From contig SWBL01000131.1 in the NCBI GenBank assembly GCA_024195585.1, forward strand, positions 1-64,000: a stretch of 64,000 nt of DNA, in the 5' to 3' direction. Position 1 is the stretch's first letter, and each line of letters starts with the position of its first letter. The notes under the pieces were generated by a model that saw nothing but the letters and a program-made list of their open reading frames with translations, did not search any database and was not told the DNA's origin. The stretch is from Aureobasidium sp. EXF-3400. Lineage: Eukaryota > Ascomycota > Dothideomycetes > Dothideales > Saccotheciaceae. Made by a program: the position numbers and the translations under genes. Shown one piece after another: positions 32,501 to 42,625 of the stretch.

Positions 32501-32904
32501 ATGTTCGCCGAAGGTTGTGCATTGGCAGTGGAGCCAAACAAGCTGTTTGAAGGTGGTGCACTAGCTCCTCCGAAGAGATTCGGTGCTGTGGTAGCAGGCT
32601 GTTGTGTAGCATTGGACGCGCCGCCAAACAGGCTGGGAGCAGAAGTTGCAGGTTGGGCGGTGGCATTCGAGGTTCCAGTATTGGCATTGTTGCCGAACAG
32701 CGAGAGAGTAGGTTTGTTGCTCTGCTGTTGCTGGCCCCCGAAAATACCTCCAGAAGCTCCAGTACCAGTAGCTCCAGTTGGCGCAGTGCCAAACAATGAT
32801 GGTGTTGATGACTGAGTCGAAGCAGGAGTGGATCCTGCAGCTCCAAAGATGCCACCAGTACCAGCAGGCTTGTTGTTAGCACCAAGATTACCGAACAGCG
32901 ACAT
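29513..32904 (-). CDS. NIC96: linker nucleoporin NIC96 with FG-rich N-terminus
   Basis: Exons are 32904-32469 and 32415-29513, with a 53 nt intron (GTGAGA..GCGTAG) inside an Ala codon; the product is 1112 aa. The first ~145 residues are FG-type: MSLFGNLG, GGIFGAAG, PSLFGTAP, GGIFGGQ, LSLFGNN, PSLFGGA, PNLFGGA, NSLFGST and SVFGGNNQ. The conserved part starts PVYFDNLIERNIKRQG. The Nic96/Nup93 helical solenoid follows, with GRLYPLLHNFVEVEAQP, DYPWVLIFYLLRAGLVNEAAEYV, FKIIGRCELGRRT, EDWVWLQFVLAREV and YFFLQILAGQFESAIAWLY all in the expected order. Nic96 anchors the Nsp1-Nup57-Nup49 channel complex and joins the inner ring to the rest of the nuclear pore. I chose the start at MSLFG because upstream frames lack this repeat composition. 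It is divergent from the gene at 33852. Confidence 0.95.
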
Positions 32905-33851
32905 GGTTGCTGTCTTTGCGGTAGACGGTGAAGGTGATGGTGGAGGGCTTGTTTCTTCAACGCTCGCATCTGAAGCAAACGCGAACCTGACTCGCTTTAC
33001 CTTTGCGACGCCGCGCTCCGGCATGACTCGCGTACCGACATTTACCCATGTCTCCGAGGGCCGCCTGGACATCATGTCTTGCCCTTTCTCGATCATCTCT
33101 TGTCCACTGCAGTTAGCTTTTTCTTGTTTGGTCTCTGGTGCTCGCGTTCAAAGTCAACAACATCTGTGAATCAAGAAAGAAATTCTGGTGCTTGATTTGT
33201 GCCGTGGGCGGTCCACGCTCAACTGGTCTCGGCATACTGCTTCTCCAAGTGTTGGCGGTCCACAGCGCGGCTGAATATCTGGTAAGTCGTGCATCGAGTA
33301 TGCTCTCGTCTTCTTCTACCTGAGGCTATTGTGGCCAAATTCATGACATCTGGTGCTGGATCTTCTGCACTTGTCCATAATAATGCCTTTGATCTACGTC
33401 TCATCCACTGTCTAAGATATGCCTGAGCAGCATGGAACAGTCTCACTCCCTTCAGTAGCCATCTGTAACATTGTCGACCGATACAATGCCTTTCAAACCA
33501 CTCCTTTGTTCCACAGAGAGCATCAAGAGAGCATCTTTCCCTGCTCTTCGATCCTTCTTTGTTCTTTATCTCATGACTTTGTATGGCCATTGATACCATA
33601 CTGTCCAAGGTTGGGGACAACATCCATTTTGGTACTTGCAGTCTTGCCTTTATTACTCTGCTTCTCTTCTCTACTGTGCACACTTCTCGTCCTCACAAGT
33701 AGCTCATCTATCTGCCTTTTCGTTGTTCGTCTCTGTCTTTACCATCACCAGCTTTGCTCTCCTTCGCATCATCATCAGGCACATCTCGCTAGACGAGATC
33801 TTTGCCCGTTTCCTCTTCTTTTAACCTCTTCACGTTGCCTTGGAACTCGAA
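32905..33851. other. divergent promoter region of NIC96 and the disordered protein gene
   Basis: The region includes a long pyrimidine-rich stretch (about 33600-33830) just upstream of 33852. A minus-strand frame of 154 codons (33219-33683) and a plus-strand frame at 33419-33886 lack domains; I take both as chance. Confidence 0.5.
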
Positions 33852-34616
33852 ATGAAGGTCACTGCATCTCCTCTCCCGTCTGTTGACATCAACAACCGCG
33901 ATGCTGCGCATCAAGATGACCGTCGGCAAGACTTCGATCGCCTTTGCATTGCTAGGCAGCGTGCTGTTGCCGAGGCGCAAACCACCAATCTTCCTTCTGT
34001 AGAGGACAAGATCATACTCTCAGGTTCTAGTGACAGTATTCGTCACGGTGCTATCTCGATGGAGCCTCCATCTCCTTGTACTGTGTACTCTGAAACCAGA
34101 AACGCTGCTGCCAACACAACTTCTCCCGGTCCTCCATCGAATATCAGCAGTGGTGGGTTCTCGCCAGACCTTTGGACCATGTCACCTGAAGAGCGCTCTC
34201 TCATGACCAACAGCGCCAATTTTGCCCGTGGCCGTCGCCGCCGTGGTGCCATTCAGCACGATGTTCTCTTGGAGCCAGAGCTTTCTTCCTCATCTTCACC
34301 GGCTCCACCTTCGCTACCTGCTCTCCCTCACGACTTCGACTGTAGCGACGACGACAACGCCCGAGTTCCTGAAAATTTCTCAGTCAATAACGACAACAAA
34401 GCAACCCCTCGTGGTCGGTTACAGCGCTCGTTCACGCCTTCAGAGCGTGACGATGCCGGTGTGGTCTTGGTGCCCGGTCTCCTTCGTCGACTGGGCCGTC
34501 CTTTCTCTGGTCCCTGGCGAGGCCCTTCATCACCTCTAGCTCCAGTCTCGTCGGTCACTGCGTCGCCCTCGGGTCGTATGTCTCGCCTGCGTCGCTTGTT
34601 CTCACGTCGTCGCTGA
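33852..34616 (+). CDS. hypothetical disordered protein with basic C-terminus
   Basis: This is an intronless 254-aa frame from the ATG at 33852 (MKVTASPLPS); the frame opens upstream at TTG only. No domain is recognised. The sequence is mostly low-complexity: Pro/Ser-rich (EPPSPCTVYSE, SSSSSPAPPSLPALP), an acidic patch, an Arg cluster ARGRRRRGAI in the middle (about residues 129-138), and a strongly basic end (SGRMSRLRRLFSRRR). The LRRLGRPFSGPWRGP segment could be an amphipathic, membrane- or nucleic-acid-binding tract. A coherent codon pattern over the whole length, the pyrimidine-rich 5' flank and a proper ATG argue that it is a real gene. Confidence 0.6.
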   Translation: MKVTASPLPSVDINNRDAAHQDDRRQDFDRLCIARQRAVAEAQTTNLPSVEDKIILSGSSDSIRHGAISMEPPSPCTVYSETRNAAANTTSPGPPSNISSGGFSPDLWTMSPEERSLMTNSANFARGRRRRGAIQHDVLLEPELSSSSSPAPPSLPALPHDFDCSDDDNARVPENFSVNNDNKATPRGRLQRSFTPSERDDAGVVLVPGLLRRLGRPFSGPWRGPSSPLAPVSSVTASPSGRMSRLRRLFSRRR

Positions 34617-34857
34617 ATAGAGCCTCAAGCTGGTGGTGTTTGCTGGTCGTTGATCTCGTACGTTCCTTCATGCTTGTTTCTTTATGTTTCGTGGCTTGGA
34701 AGAGGTTGTCTTCTTGTTTGTCATTAGTACCCTAACGTGTTTACGTGAGCATCAATAAATCTGACATCAAGCGGTTTACTAGGTTGCATGCCTCGTATCT
34801 GAAATTGATTGCAGTCACAAAATATAATGACCTGAAATTCCCACGTACAAAAGCCCA
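34617..34857. other. convergent 3' flanks
   Basis: This is a short AT-rich spacer between the disordered protein gene and the nuclease-like gene. Nothing is seen. Confidence 0.4.
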
Positions 34858-35783
34858 TCATGCAGGAGTTGCTGCGCATCTGACTTTGGTCTCAAATCCT
34901 TCACTCGTAATCTCCCTCTTCGTCTGTACTTTGGCCACTTCAGCTGATTTTAGATCACGCTTCATCTTCGAAAAGCCAAGGAAATTCCACCCTGCGATAT
35001 TCCAGCCTGGGTGCGGATCCCAATTCTGGAAGTCGGACTTATCGAATCTCTTCGCATTCTTCGTCATCCGGTATATATACTTCCTCATAGGGTCGTTGCC
35101 GCAATCGCATTGATCCCCATAAGGATTGTGGAAAGTATGCTCAGGCCAATTAGGCTTGCAGTTACAGGCAGGACTGGTACCAATGTCAGTCTGATTCCTC
35201 AACCCGGATTTCTAAATTTCCGTAACATACCTTCTCGCTGGATCCCAGTTGAAAGGCTCTACCCAACCAGTATTGCCATTCAGTTTAGCCCACATCCTTC
35301 CAATCTTGCCCCCATGGACCTGACGAGTGTCGTGACCTACCAGAGACGCACCTTCACCGCCCTCAGCGGCGGATGCCGGTGGGTATTCGTCCGGTGTGGT
35401 ATGGGCATTCGAAAGGACGTTGAACCCATTATCTGTCCTTCTCTTGAGACCAAAAATTCTCCATCGATAACCGCTTCCGCTGCGGTTCGCCTGGATTTTC
35501 TTTCCGGCAGCTTTGTCTTTGTCGGCGTTACCAAGGTGTGTTCTAGGATGGTTAGTCGAGAGTGCCCCAGAAGTCTGATGCTGTTGTGCACGTACAGGTA
35601 GTTTGATCTGCCCAAGCAGTAGTAATAGTAGCACATGTTCTGACAGCCCATGGGATCTCCACCACAGTCGTAGGTAACATGCTGTCCGTTCGTCCCTGGC
35701 GGACCATCATTGTTTCCAGCAACGGCAGGCCTGACGACCAAAACAACCAAAGCGAATGCCAAAATAATCAGCTGCTGCTTCAT
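34858..35783 (-). CDS. secreted NucA/NucB-type nuclease-like protein
   Basis: Exons are 35783-35596, 35542-35231 and 35173-34858; the product is 271 aa. The ATG at 35783 opens a signal peptide (MKQQLIILAFALVVLVVRPAVA). A Cys-rich stretch follows, with CGGDPMGCQNMCYYYYC (40-56). Then comes the signature that I recall for NucA/NucB deoxyribonucleases: DEYPPAS..EGGEGAS (114-129), with GGKIGRMW shortly after (140-147). The Asp-Glu-Tyr-Pro core is intact. The remainder has CNCKPNWPEHTF..CDCGNDP and many Trp residues. A secreted metal-dependent nuclease without a canonical His-Cys box fits, but the activity is inferred from this short signature only. A TATATAA lies about 95 bp upstream. Confidence 0.72.
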
Positions 35784-36503
35784 GATGAAAATGGCCACTT
35801 CTGAATACTATGTCGTCAGATATGGCAAACGAGGCCGAGTGTCTTGAGATGCACAACATGACAAGGTCTTCTTGTTCTTATATAACTTTGCTAGCATTTC
35901 GACGTGTGCCGCTTTGACTGTCTGTGATCCTTAAGGGACGCTTGTTGCATCTCTTGGCCATGGCTTGAAGTGGCACGCAACAACCTGAGTCCACCTCGCA
36001 ACCACTTTGTTCTTCAAAGATGATCACTTGATTACAGCTGCTAAACCAACACAGCCAACAGCGGTTGCAGGACGAATCAAGCCTTGAAGCTCTGAACGAT
36101 CAGGCCATCGCCAGCCACTTTAATCATCTATTTGGGGTAACATACACCCATGCTGTCCAGAATAGCATCAGATGAAGACATTTGAGCCCACTAGCAGCAC
36201 TTGTGAGGGTGTAATCGTATGATCAGAAGCTGTTGGTTCCAGCATGTACCGTATGGTATAGATTGAAGCGGCGTAGTTGATGCCAAGGACTATCGCTTGG
36301 TACTGCAGGTGTAAGCGCTCGTAGGCATTCCTGGATAGCCAACAGACTTGGCACCTTTCGTGTTGGATGAGAGTTGCATTGTGTGAAGACTGAGTTCAAC
36401 ATATTTATCCTCGTTACCGTCCTCTCATCAGCTATCATCGCAATCTTATTATTGTTTCGAAGCCCATTGAATTACATCCTTTCCTCAGCACCTATTCTTC
36501 GGC
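35784..36503. other. divergent promoter region of two secreted-protein genes
   Basis: This separates the nuclease-like gene (-) from the small secreted protein gene (+). Apart from the TATA element no feature is seen. Confidence 0.5.
35878..35885 (-). promoter_or_regulatory. TATA box of the nuclease-like gene
   Basis: TTATATAA lies about 95 bp upstream of the ATG at 35783, the usual distance for a fungal TATA element. This suggests a regulated rather than constitutive promoter. Confidence 0.45.
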
Positions 36504-37081
36504 ATGAAAACCTCATACATTCTTCTCATGACTGCAACGGCGATAGTGTCGTCCCTCGCAGAGCCCATGTTCGGCAACAACTCTGCTGTGCCGAACAACA
36601 GCAGTACTGCAAACTCGACGGCCGTCATTATCAACAACAAAGCCAGAGCCGGCATCAGCTGTGGACCAGGAGATGGTGTTTGGGTTCTTGGGGGCCAATT
36701 CTACAGTCTTGTAGACCAGTTTTGCTTGACCGTCGAGGGCTCTGACATCTCTGATGGCTACAGCCAGTCTGATACATACTTGGCTGAGCTCAGCCCCCAA
36801 GGCAAGGCTCAGCAAGGAGATGCTGGAAAGGTCATCTGTGAGTGGAGATTTTGTCACAACCATCTTGGCATCCTTCCAAGCTGACAGATACAGTTGCCAT
36901 CAAGAACAATGGGCAGACTCCAGCATACCATATCAACGATTGGATGGATGATTGTGCAACGCCACTGAAGGCACTCATAGATCAGGATTGTGCAGGTGAA
37001 CGCGGTGATACAAAAGGAGGAACCAACACAATTGGCAAGATCGTCTTCGAGGCGACAGTCAAGAAGGGGGACACCTGGTGA
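36504..37081 (+). CDS. small secreted cysteine-containing protein
   Basis: Exons are 36504-36837 and 36894-37081, with a 56 nt intron (GTGAGT..TACAG) inside a Phe codon; the product is 173 aa. The ATG at 36504 opens a signal peptide (MKTSYILLMTATAIVSSLA). An Asn-rich linker with NNSS/NST glycosylation sites follows. The folded part has four Cys: SCGPGDGVW (about 53), YSLVDQFCLTVEG (about 73), WMDDCATPL and IDQDCAGE. The VWVLGGQFYSLVDQFC stretch is like a motif that I recall in the C-terminal parts of several fungal secreted proteins. By size and Cys content it fits an effector-like or cell-wall protein. No function can be assigned. Confidence 0.75.
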
Positions 37082-37416
37082 ATGTGCACTCGAGAACCAA
37101 AACTGTTCGCGGTACTGCTGGAGGTGTCCTGAGGAGGGGTTCTTTTTGATCGTCGGTTGCTGTTTCAACATAGTACCGTTTTGGACAAGACTATCCTGTT
37201 AATCAGAAAGTTATGTCGCTCCCTGAACACACTACGAGAGAGTAAAAAAGAGAAATTCGATCTTACCTATCGGTATCTGGTAACCAAAAGCTTGCTAGCG
37301 ATGTCTCCATGCAAGCAAAAAATTGAGAATGGGACATTTTATCGTTGCTGATGAAATCAATTTGCAATACCGTACACTGTCCAGAACGTAAAGATCCGCG
37401 TAGACTTCAGATATTC
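37082..37416. other. convergent 3' flanks
   Basis: No gene is seen between the small secreted protein gene (+) and the 253-aa protein gene (-). Confidence 0.45.
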
Positions 37417-38232
37417 TCACGATATGTTCTTAAGCAGACGGTCCTTGTGAGGAGGGCCTCGCAATACACCGTTTTCGTCGAATTCAGCACGTTCGAGCAA
37501 TGAATCTGTAGCACCCGAGTAGTAAAGACCCGCCATTCCCAAGATAGAGTAACCAGCATCGATTCTGAACTCGAACCACCTCAAGACCTCTGTCTCTTCC
37601 CTTAGCTGATCCAGATAATCGGCGATTTTGTCTTTGATCTGCTCGTCATCGTCCTCGGGGTCTATCGTAGCGATTGTCCTTGCGACAAGAGCGATATCTT
37701 CATCTGTGCCTTCATCAGACGAGCATCGTGTGAGAGCTTTGTCGTAATCTGTGGCTTGACTCCAAGCCAGCCTTATAGCGGCTTGTTGAACGTCGTTGAC
37801 TAGATCTTGGACGAGGAGGAGAATAGTATTGTCTCTTGCAGTTCTTTCGTCGATGATGCCGAATGTAGCTCCAGATAGGTGATCCAATGTACCTTCGCCT
37901 TGACCAAGACCACCTTCGCCAAGCCGTTCATTGACGAAGGCCTTGACTTGGTCCAAGGAGTAGTTCAAGAAACCAGATTGAAAGTCAACTGCCACAGACT
38001 CTGTGGGTTTCGAGACAGTTTGTTGAGCCGGGTCTTCGATGACAACCCACTTGTTATAGAAACCATCGCCTAGTTGCAGGTTTTGAGCCTCTTGCTGAGC
38101 GCTTTGGAGTACTCTGTTGACGACCTTTCATATCATCAGCATTGCTCTCGAGCGAATCTGGGAATTGTTCTGATGTACCTCGTCAGACACCTCTGCAGTC
38201 ACGAATAAAGCAGTCCACATTGCAACGCTCAT
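37417..38232 (-). CDS. hypothetical protein, unrecognised family
   Basis: Exons are 38232-38179 and 38124-37417; the product is 253 aa. The short first exon starts with ATG at 38232 (MSVAMWTALFVTAEVSDE). The 54 nt intron has a GTACAT donor, a TGCTGATG branch point and an AAAG acceptor, and it joins in phase 0 to VVNRVLQSAQQEAQNLQLGDGFYNKWVV. Without this intron the frame upstream hits TGA at once. The body is acidic and helical: LDQVKAFVNERLGEGGLGQGEG, ILLLVQDLVNDVQQAAIRLAW, ARTIATIDPEDDDEQIKDKIADYL, then RIDAGYSILGMAGLYYSG. I recognise no domain. The first residues are hydrophobic but too short for a convincing signal peptide. Confidence 0.62.
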
Positions 38233-39302
38233 CTTGTCAAACGTAAACTTTTGCGGACAAGTCTGGTTCGAAAGAATGGTCAAACTGGCGCAAAGTCATT
38301 TTCGGAACACAAGATTCACCATGCCTTGATATTCTCCTGTAAGCGCCGGGATAGTGCCAAGGATGTGATTTGCGGCGTGGACTATCTCGTGATTTACCGC
38401 CTGGTACTGGAAAATGACGAGTATCGATTGTGTCGCTTGGTTGGGGTTTGAGCATTCTGAAGCGACGACTCAAACTATGAGGCCATGGTAGTCATCGTTG
38501 CTACTTGCGCTTTCTAGTTCTCAAACTGGGTGACAAGAATTGATTGAAGGATTAACTGATACCTGTCAGAATTTTCCAAGATGTTACGCTGACCAAGCAA
38601 GATTGTTCTGTCCAGATATCCTTAATACCACTACCGGCTCCACGAGCGGAAGGCCTGCAAAGTTTTGGCAAGATCACTTCCCAAGAATTGCTCGTCTGCC
38701 CCTTCCAGCTTCACTTTCGCTAAACTTCCCATGAGGTATCCATCTCCAAACTCTCTTAAATTGATCAAGACTGGTTTAGGCATCCACGTGTCTCCGAGAA
38801 AGTGTTTTTTTCTTTCCTTTTCTTTTTTTCACCTCATGGCAGAATTTTGCCTTTCCAACTTCTAGCTTCCAGTACTGATGTCCTTGAAAGGGTAGGTCAT
38901 AAGCCAGCATATGCAAGTCTCAGAAGTGCTATTCCAGAAGTCGTTTTCATGCTTATGCTATTTCCGTGTGCTGCTCTGACAGAGCTGTAGAATTACTGAC
39001 TCTCAGGTAACCAAGCATGGGCATTGGAGCATGAGATGCGATTTGTGTAAGCATGCGACAAGACGAATCCTCCGGTATCATAGACCACGTCGTAAGATAT
39101 TTACTATGGCATGTGCACACGAGTTCACCTATTGTGCATTGGTGATCATCCCTTTGCAGCATCGTAAGTGACATGTTCTTACGAGGCTGCGCCAACAGGC
39201 AACGGGCGCGCAGCGCTTAGAGATGTCGAGTGGTTGTTCGTTGTGTTGCATCGAAATGCATAGCGGCAAGCGATCCAAATCCCGTTGTCTTAGCGGAAGA
39301 CA
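38233..39302. other. 1.07 kb without a gene
   Basis: This holds the promoter of the 253-aa protein gene and the 3' flank of the RS-rich protein gene, which also reads on the minus strand. A T-rich run (ttttttctttccttttctttttttc) lies near 38806-38830. Small frames here are not convincing. Confidence 0.5.
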
Positions 39303-40362
39303 TCAGCCGTAGCGTTGTCTGGCAAGGTTCTTGAGCATCTCCATGGTTTTATCTTCTTTGGCTCTGTGGTGTGCAAGCCGCTCCTCGCGTTCAGCCTCAC
39401 GGGCGCGAAGAATCTCCTCCTTCCTCAACTCACGTTCCGACTTTTTACGCTGAGTGGCTTGGATATGAGCCTTGATGCCATCCTCACCACCTATCAGATC
39501 ACCCTCGCCAACCTCCTCAGCTCCTGGAGATTTTTCTTCGCGGAATGCGCGATTGGCGACAGCTTTCTCGCGCTTCTTTTCGAGTTGACGTTCGCGTGAG
39601 CCGGGTTCAGCACGTGGGTTGAGGTCCTCGAGGCGTTCCTTTTGCAGTTTGCGGTCCAACTTGCGGTCGAAACGTAGGTCTTGTCGGCGAGCAATTTCGT
39701 CTTCTTCAGCAAGTTCTGTGGTGTGTGAGCCTGAGTTGCGTGTCTGCGGATTTTATGACACAAGCCTACCGTTTCTGTATTGGAGATCCTGGATGGATGG
39801 CACTGCAGGTCCAGCGCGACTTGTGTTGGTCGGCAGTGAAGGTCCATATTCGTCTTCGCTGTCGTCCTGATTTGCAGCTGGCTGGATAGTAGCTGTCTGT
39901 TGCTCATGCTGGCGGTAGTCTTGTTCTGGTTGTTCTCTTGACGGCGGGCTACGGCGTGTCGTCTTCGCTTCAGAGGCGGCGCGGTCTGCTTTCTCCTTGG
40001 TTACCGGGTCATACCAGCCTTCTGCTAGCTCGGCACGATTCCTGCTAGTTGTCAGATGCTGTAATCTTGGTATGGCTGGAAAAGTTGAATACTGACCATT
40101 TCCCTAAGAATGACTTCCACCTACCTTTGATTTCGGTCTCGTCCAATTCATCTATGTCGATCTGCTTCTGAATATCGAGGTACAGCCCGAACAATCTTTT
40201 GAACTGCTTCAGATCCTGTTTGACCAGAGCACGAGCGTTCAAAGGCAATTGTACTGGAGCTGGGGAACGACTTCGTCGTTTTTGATGATGGTCACGGTCA
40301 CGTCTTGAGTGGTTAGGCGAGCGTGACCGCCGTCTTGAAGAATGATGACGATCTTCAGGCAT
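39303..40362 (-). CDS. RS-rich spliceosome-type protein
   Basis: Exons are 40362-40097, 40041-39770 and 39715-39303; the product is 316 aa. The N-terminus is an RS/RH-rich tract (SSRRRSRSPNHSRRDRDHH). It is followed by a conserved core, LVKQDLKQFKRLFGLYLDIQKQIDIDELDETEIKGRWKSFLGKWNRAELAEGWYDPVT (about residues 46-103), whose KW and N codons are joined across intron 1. The C-terminal half is a long charged helix (LEKKREKAVANRAFREE, ERELRKEEILRAREAEREERLAHHRAKEDKTMEMLKNLA). I recall fungal homologues with the KWNRAELAEGWYDP motif that are annotated loosely as RNA-helicase-like (HEL117), but I see no helicase motifs here. A nuclear role in splicing or RNA processing is likely from composition. 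Confidence 0.78.
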
Positions 40363-40882
40363 GGTTGACGAGCTGCGATAATATTAATACTTCACCCAAT
40401 GCTCACCTTGTCGAGTAGATGCAGGAAGCTCAAGGTTCTTCGGTGACATTTACTCCAGTCTTGGCGACCCTGATGACGTTCGTTTTGGGTGGCCGCGACT
40501 TCGGGCCATTGATTCCCCACTCCTACTTTCCAAGCCGGTCTACCTTAACTCCTTGACTATCTCTCCATGGCTATTCGTTGTGTAGGGTTTCAGTATCTGA
40601 CCGCGCCCACTGTGAACGACGCATCAATCACAGGGAGCTTTCGAGAAAGTGAATACACGTAGCTTGTAGCGATCAGTGGTGACACCGCAGAACCCATGGA
40701 CGGACTTCTTCCCATGCTGGAGTTATGATGTCGGAGATAGGCAATAGGTAGCTTTGTCTCATCAGCCTAAGTTATGTTATCATCGGCGGCTGGAGTCTTT
40801 GGACGATATATATTTCAACATTGCCCCTCTCCCCACCGTCATCTTCCACTAATCCAACTACTTTCCAATCACACAAATCATC
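40363..40882. other. divergent promoter region with TATA element
   Basis: This is upstream of the RS-rich protein gene (-) and reductase 1 (+). A TATATAT at 40807-40813 lies 70-76 bp before the reductase ATG. Confidence 0.5.
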
Positions 40883-42021
40883 ATGACCCGCGTACTTTTG
40901 ACTGGAGGCTCTGGCTTCATCGCTGCCCACGTTCTTGACATTCTGCTCGAGCATGGCCACTCTGTCGTAACCACTGTCCGCTCCCAGGAGAAGGCCAACA
41001 AGATCAAGGAGGCCCACCCCAATGTTTCCGAGAAGCAGCTCTCTTTTGCCATTGTCGAAGACATTGCACAAGAGGGCGCCTTTGACAAGGCTGTCGTGTC
41101 AGACCCTCCTTTCGAGGCTGTCATTCACACTGCTTCTCCATTCCACTTCAATGTCACCGATGTTCAGAAGGTCAGTCGCATCCTTTTCTTCCCATGGTCA
41201 ACTCTATCGTGGTTGCATCGACACGCACTACCTAGCAGAGCCATGTGCAAGATTGTCACGATTTTGTCCATCTGCTAACCATATCCTAGGAGCTGCTCGA
41301 CCCCGCCGTCATTGGAACCACCGGTATCCTAAAGTCAATCAAGAAGAGCGCACCATCGGTTAAGCGTGTCGTCATCACTTCGAGTTTCGCTGCCATTGTC
41401 AACCCCAGCAAAGGCAACTGGCCTGGTCACACCTACACCGAAGCCGACTTCAACCCTATCACTCACCAAGAGGCTCTTGAGAACCCTGCTGCAGGATACC
41501 GCGCCAGCAAGACCTTTGCCGAGAAGGCCTCATGGGACTTCCTTGAGAAGGAGAAGCCTAACTTCACCATCTCGACCATGAACCCTCCTCTTGTCCTCGG
41601 TCCTATCGTCCACTACCTGAACTCGCTCGACTCGTTGAACACCAGCAACCAGCGCATCAGAGACATCTACCAGGGCAAGGCCAAGGAGCAGATCCCTGAG
41701 ACCGGTACCTTCTTGTGGGTTGATGTCCGCGACCTCGCTCTCTGTCACGTCAAGGCCATCGAAGTCGAAGCCGCTAGCAACAAGAGATTCTTCGTTACTG
41801 CTGGCCACTTCTCCAACAAGGAGATTGCTGAGATCATCAAGAAGGAATACCCCCAGACAAAGGACTTGCCTTCGGAGAGTACCCCTGGCGGCGACTACCC
41901 CAAGGACGGCGTGTACAGCTACGACAACAGCAGAACCAAGGATGTGCTGGGCATCCAGTTCAAGTCCCTTCACGAGTCAATCAAGGACACTGTCAAGTCG
42001 TTCCAGTCGGTTGGTGCATAG
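40883..42021 (+). CDS. NAD(P)-dependent extended short-chain reductase 1
   Basis: Exons are 40883-41170 and 41290-42021; the product is 339 aa. MTRVLLTGGSGFIAAHVLD carries the Gly-x-x-Gly-x-x-Ala dinucleotide loop of extended SDR enzymes. TTVRS after strand 2 has the Arg that usually prefers NADPH. HTASPFHF and VVITSSFAAIV precede the catalytic Tyr166-x-x-x-Lys170 in GYRASKTFAEK. MNPPLVLGP and WVDVRDLALCHVKAIE are the substrate-side motifs of the dihydroflavonol-4-reductase / Gre2 methylglyoxal-reductase group. It should reduce an aldehyde or ketone with NADPH; the substrate is not readable. The gene at 50272 is a clear relative. Confidence 0.92.
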
Positions 42022-42625
42022 ACATGAGAAAGGCAGCATTGAGCTTGCATTATGATTAAAAAGGCTAGCTAGAATTATATCCCTATGACTGCAATGATAA
42101 TGCCTGTACACTTTATGATGTTAGTCGATGGTCCGAACCAAAGTGACAGTTATTAGAGAGAGAACAGGTGCTGTGGATCAGGCTGTTGAGCTTGTTTGAC
42201 AATCATGAAACCTCAAGTGGGTGTTTGAAGTCCATTTTGAGGCTCCATGGGTTTGCGTCTCGACAAGCGAGAGGGCCCATGGATATCATAAGTTATCGTT
42301 TGTTTTGTTCATCATAATGAGCGGGGAATGTTTAGAAGAAAAAACACTTACACAGTACGACATGGCTGCTGCCACGATGTATGCAGCAGCAGCAATTGTT
42401 GATGTTCGATGCAAGAGAAAGGAAAAGAACCCTCGGAAGAAAAGTCGGGCTGTTGGACTTTATGCGTCGGGCGGAAATCGCCGAGTGGGCTCTGCTTTGG
42501 CAGCCCCGCCATCAACACCAGAGAGTCGACGACGCTCTGTCACAACTCGAAAGCTTTCGCAAGCAGTCTACCTTTATTTCTTATAACCTACCTTTCGTTG
42601 CGCTTCTCAGATCATACTCGTCAAC
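42022..42625. other. intergenic, NTF2 promoter
   Basis: This holds the 3' flank of reductase 1 and the promoter and 5' UTR of NTF2. Frames of 60-140 codons here overlap one another and the NTF2 exons in other frames. Nothing else is seen. Confidence 0.5.

Noticed and set aside
33219..33683. 154-codon minus-strand frame between NIC96 and the disordered protein
   Set aside because: Mixed composition, no domain, and it overlaps the pyrimidine-rich leader of the + strand gene.
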